NCBI GenBank assembly: GCA_900239685.1
Contig: OENT01000043.1
Span: 186,001-250,000 of the forward strand
Source: Rotaria macrura
Lineage: Eukaryota > Rotifera > Eurotatoria > Philodinida > Philodinidae
Direction: 5' to 3'
DNA length: 64,000 nt
Of the stretch, positions 59,461 to 64,000 are shown in pieces. The notes below the pieces were generated by a model that was given only the letters and a program-made list of their open reading frames with translations, had not been told where the DNA came from and did not search any database. The position numbers and the translations under genes were made by a program. Each line of letters begins with the position of its first letter. Position 1 is the first letter of the stretch.

Positions 59461-62317
59461 TGTTTTGTTGACGTATTTTTATTTAAGTAGGGGGAAGACT
59501 AGAATTAATCAATGAATTTTTAAAAGTAAAAAATAAACATTTCAATGCTTGTTTTCATTTTAAAATTTTTATGATTACCTTAATAAATAATTCAAATGAG
59601 TTCAATCCTAGGCCAATATACAACTATTCCCCTTTAGAAATATTGACAAATCAAAATAGAAAAAAATATTATCTTGAATAATAGAAAAATAAAATTAAAA
59701 TTATCAAACAATTGAAAAAAATTAAAACAAAAATATTCATTTGTCCATTTTGGTAATATAACTTTCAAATCGGCATAAAACACACTACATTAAAAATTAA
59801 CCATATGAGAATTTTGATAAATCGATTATGTTGATTTGATTAAACACAAACTGATGAATATAGAATCATTTCATTTATGAGAATAGAAATGTTCACATAA
59901 TCGATTTGTTGTAAGAAATTCTATTTGACATTCATTACATTACCATAATATATTCATTGTATAACGACGATAGACGTTTAAACCAAATGAAAACTGAGAA
60001 ATATTCGACTAGTGTTCAATCGAAATGAGAACATCATTTTTCAAACATTCACGACGAATGAATCAAACTATATGATCTCTATTTCAATGAATTAGTCCTA
60101 CTCAGATTGTATCCAATCTGAAACAGCACGATAGTGTTTAATGTGTAAAATAGTCATGTACGATTTCGTCAAAATTGTTCTTCGTTTTATTTGAAGAAAA
60201 AAAAAAAGAACGAAACTTTGTCTTAGTTATAATGTTTGAACCAATAGAATTCCAATTCTAACTGATTTCATTGGGAAAATGTTGCATCGAAATATGAATC
60301 GGCTAGCTTGTAAAATGTAAGAATTACAACGGATACTAATGCTCCAAAACATCCAGAAATATCTTGTTCTTTTTTCCTCAAAATCTAGGCTACATTCAAG
60401 GATGTACGTTTGTCGATAATATGGAATAAATCGATATTGAAATATTCTATCAATTATATTTCGAGTGTGAACTGACTTTTGACGACAAGAAAAAAGTTAT
60501 TTTTCCAAAGAAGATTTCATAATCAATTGTAATAGTAGTATATGTAAATTTCAATAAGTTTATCAAGTGAAAGAAAAAATTAAAACAGTAGGACGATCTC
60601 TGATTAATATTATCGTTGTCAAGCAGAACAACGAAATTCAACATGTTATATTTCATTGTAAGAATTTTGTTTTGCAAAACTCTATTTCCATATTCCTTCC
60701 AATCATATTCTGAATGTACAAAGGAAATATTCTTGAAACACACGAAAAACAAAAAGCCAAGGAAATAATTGTTTAATATTTTAAAACAAATATTTCCCTG
60801 TATTTTTCTACAAGGTTTTTTTTGCCAGAGTAAGAAATTAGTTTCTTCGATTTTCCGGAGTTAGAAAAAAGAAAAAAGAATAATGACACAAACGGCAAAG
60901 CGATGAGAAATAATGATTAGAATATCATTTTTCTTTTACTTGATGAATGCTCACGAATTATGTATGACTGAACAAGTTTGGAAATACATAATCCATATAT
61001 TGACTGAATTATTGTTTCCTCAACTTTTTCATCTGTCTAGCTAATTTAGTTGATTATTATATCAATGATAAATACTCACATAAGAGAATAAATATGAATG
61101 TAAATTTGAATCTATATTGATTAAATATAAGGGTAGAATGAAAGAAAAAAACATAAGACTTTTGCACAAAAGTTAATTTAGAAATTAAAGAGATCATCGG
61201 CAAATTAGATCACCAGTGGTATTGCAAAGAAATAATCGATTCAAACCAAAAAAAGGCAACAAACCAGTAGTTGTAAATACGTACTAAAAGAAATTGAAAG
61301 TAAATATTATTTTATTTGTAAAAACATATGTCATATCGTAATAGAACTAACCTTGTCAATAAACCAGCATGTTGTCAAAACAGATCGATATAAAATCCAT
61401 AGTATACCTTATGACAATAAATGATCATTCGAAAGGTTTCATTGCATTATCCATACCAAGTCAAGTGTTCTTTTCCTGTCATGTTCCTTTTTTTTTTCTT
61501 TTTAAATCTATAATCATCATAATATGTTATGAATTTTTTTATTTTCCATTATTTTTCTTGCTTAATCAAAATCATTCGTATATAGATACATGATTAAATA
61601 ATCACAAGTTGAAAAATATCCGTATATTGTATGAAAGAATAATCATATTGTAATTGATGAAATAAATAAACAAAACGGTTAGGTAGTTAAACCATGACAT
61701 AAATATCGTTGCATATCAATATATATCGAACGGAATATACGTCATTGTGTTTTACATAATCATTTAACGTACTATTTATATTTTTATTGAATAATTCGAT
61801 TTTCAAACGAACACCCCTAATGAATAAAAAAGAAAAAAAAACGATGATAATATTTTTATGACAGTATTATTCCGAGAAATTCTTACCGAGTATTCAAATC
61901 GTGTGTAACACCATCATTTGTAAAATATTATTGCTAGTAAAAACAAATTCTGAAATAAACAATCTTACCTGATCCATTATTCGCCGACTTAGAAAACATA
62001 CAGAATACGAAAACAGAAAAAAAGAAAAGAACCCTATTAATATTAATCTCTTGTTTTCTTTCATAACCACGTTAAAATAAAGAAGAAAGAGAAAAAGAAC
62101 AGTCAATAGTATATGCGCTTTATAAGACCCATGTGGGAAGCTTTCTCAATTTTTCTTTTTCTTTACTAAATACAAATAGGAAACAATACAGTAAAATAGA
62201 ATAGATATTAATTACAAAATAAAAATAAAAACAATGAAGCCAATAATATATTGAAAAATAAATGAATACCACATTTAATGTCACTGTATACAAAAATTAT
62301 TTACCTTTAGCTTTATC
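59461..62317. other. Intergenic between PCF11 and the TAK1-like kinase
   Basis: 2.9 kb of AT-rich DNA containing the PCF11 promoter and the 3' end of the kinase gene. It has numerous A and T runs. No coding domain recognised on either strand. Confidence 0.4.
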
Positions 62318-63000
62318 TTAACTAGATGCGTTTTGTTTTAGAGCATTAATTTTATGTTGTAGTTGCTCGTTCTCATATACCAATTGATCGTACTCATCGA
62401 ATTTTGCTTGTTTCTGTTTTAATTCAGATAAATCCTTTTGTATTTTCATTACTTGTTCCATTATTCTTAGATGTTCTTGATAAAGATTTACGGATTGTTC
62501 ATTATTGAATCGTGGTTCATACGGTAAATATCTTGTTGATAGATTGTATTCGTTTTCCCATTGTTGTTTTATTTCATTCGCTCTATCTTCTGTGTATTCT
62601 TGCTTTCTTTTCGGTAATTCATTCAATATTAATCGAAGAACATTCTTAATAAATAGCAATGTTGGTCGTTCATTTGGATCGGAATGCCATGAACGATACA
62701 TTAAAGCCGTAAACAGTTCCGGACAATGATTCAATGTCGGTGGACGAAGTTTTTCACGTACAACCGATATTAAAAATCCTATTGAAACGATGTGATTTAT
62801 AGATTGAATACAAAATCAACATATGAGTATCTATGTATGTAAATATATATATACATATATGTATATGCACAAACCTTTGCCTTGACTTCCATACGGTAAT
62901 AATTGTTTTGATATCAATTGCCAGAAAACAATTGACCATGAATACGTATCACATTTTTCATTATATTGATTGTAGGCAAATACTTCGGGTGCCATAGTTA
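62318..63000 (-). CDS. 3' part of a MAP3K7/TAK1-like protein kinase (partial)
   Basis: Two exons, 63000-62875 and 62778-62318, in matching phase; the coding region enters the first with a split codon, so 5' exons are missing. The first exon encodes the kinase APE motif (TMAPEVF), the subdomain IX aspartate region (EKCDTYSWSIVFWQLI) and on to LLPYGSQGKG. The second gives VREKLRPPTL, then subdomain XI (RSWHSDPNERPTLLFIKNVL) with its invariant Arg. After the kinase lies RYLPYEPRFNNEQSVNLYQE and a coiled coil (about 70 residues) resembling the C-terminus of animal TAK1, which binds TAB2/TAB3. TAK1 activates JNK/p38 and NF-kB pathways in the cytosol. The usual DxxSWG glycine is Ser. The ATP-binding and catalytic-loop exons were not found in 63001-64000, so either the intron exceeds 1 kb or the copy is truncated. 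Confidence 0.75.
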
Positions 63001-64000
63001 CTAAATGATATTAAATGTAATTAGAAAATTGAATGACGAAGATTTCTATCGAGTATTTATTTAGGTAATTATTAACAATGGTTCGACCTTCAATGAACTA
63101 TTACATTCCAAGGAACAATTAATAAGAATGTCTTTAGACACATGGCTATTTATGAATAAAATTGATGAAGTAATAGTGACGGGTTGTTTCAAAAAATTAT
63201 TTTCATGATACGTAGATATGCTTAAAGATCTTCTTTTTGTCAAATGGTAAAGTTACTGTGAAATCCAATCTTGATAAAATAATCTGAAATCAAGATCTTA
63301 CGTTCCTTTTATCCGATAGGACGTCACCATTAGAAAAATATCTATAAAATTAAAAAGCTAGTATTTCAAATCGAATTGTATTAAAAATCTTAGGTCTATG
63401 CATCGATTTACTTCTCTCAACGATTTTGATATTGATCTAGAATGAATTCTATAAGTGATACATAATCATGATATAAAATGCTGCTTTTGAAATCATTGAA
63501 TATTTATTTCATGGATGATAAACATTATCGTGAAAAAATTTACTTCCACCTAATTATAAATATGCCTAATCGATTGTTAGTGTGATTTCTGTTGAAAATA
63601 CTAGTGCACAAGATAACCGTTTTTTATTGACGAAAATCGGTGTATTATAAACAATAGTAGAAGATGAAATTGATCCTCTCAAGAATGCTTCAACCTATCG
63701 TAAGTTCGTTTTTTTTTACTAATACCTGAGTAGTTCAAAGAGAAACGAGATTCTTCACAATTTATTTTAAGTACATTGAAATAACAGCAGTTACGACTGG
63801 AGTTTTTCCTTCTCACTCTTTCCCTCCTTGTGTTCTCTGAAACTTTTGACTAAAGTAAGTGTGACCTAAAAAATATATTTTTCGTCCTACCCAATACCGA
63901 AACGTAATCGGACATATTTACAAATAGTAAATTATTCGGTTCTAAAAATTCCTATTAATTGATCTTTCTCAAATTTTCTATTTAGAATTGAGTTTAATTA
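63001..64000. other. Probable intron or upstream region of the kinase gene
   Basis: Upstream of the acceptor (CATTTAG) at 63001 no HRDLK-type catalytic loop or DFG motif was found on the minus strand. One 40-nt candidate exon (about 63302-63341) has splice-like borders, but its phase does not join to the next exon without a stop. Confidence 0.4.

Noticed and set aside
63302-63341. Candidate upstream kinase exon (Y-F-S-N-G-D... frame)
   Set aside because: Its borders look like splice sites, but its phase cannot join the exon at 63000 without creating a stop.

Overview
The window is eukaryotic nuclear DNA from a small-genome animal. It is AT-rich by eye. It carries GT-AG introns, mostly about 50-70 nt with a few of 0.6-2.6 kb, and metazoan-type genes: a SOX HMG-box gene, a teashirt-type zinc-finger gene, MTSS1 (I-BAR plus WH2), APLF, a TAK1-like kinase, PCF11, HADHB and an SLC17 transporter. 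CAA/CAG-rich glutamine tracts, compact genes and splice acceptors placed directly before start codons would fit a rotifer (bdelloid-like). That assignment is inference; only 'invertebrate animal' is well supported.

Layout, left to right. APLF (minus, 1054-2582, 5 exons) faces an intronless gene (plus, 4398-6053) encoding a ubiquitin-binding ZnF-UBP finger fused to a class IIb histone-deacetylase-like domain that has lost its zinc ligands. Next come a divergent SOX gene (plus, 7698-9811) and a single-RRM protein (plus, 11254-12602). A 7.5-kb stretch without recognisable genes, rich in microsatellites and holding a foldback repeat, precedes the teashirt-type gene (plus, 20117-21750). An RGS-like protein (minus, 24669-26571, 6 exons) and HADHB, the beta subunit of the mitochondrial trifunctional protein (minus, 28553-31731, 14 exons), follow. 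MTSS1 (plus, 33691-38638, 14 exons) runs divergently from HADHB. An SLC17-type anion transporter (minus, 42782-45761, 12 exons) is followed by the 8.8-kb PCF11 gene (minus, 50694-59460, 9 exons). The 3' part of a MAP3K7/TAK1-like kinase (minus, 62318-63000) closes the window.

The genes do not form a pathway or operon; this is ordinary mixed gene order. Exon-intron structures were reconstructed by hand, and for every multi-exon gene the reading phase closes across all junctions I assign. Non-genic structure of note: a non-autonomous hAT element with a perfect 8-bp target-site duplication inside a PCF11 intron, a repeat with inverted ends near 41.7-42.2 kb beside an 18-bp perfect palindrome, and a foldback element at 15.0-15.25 kb. 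The most unusual protein is the ZnF-UBP/pseudo-deacetylase fusion, which also looks like a retrocopy. No tRNA, rRNA, CRISPR, viral or bacterial-type genes were recognised.
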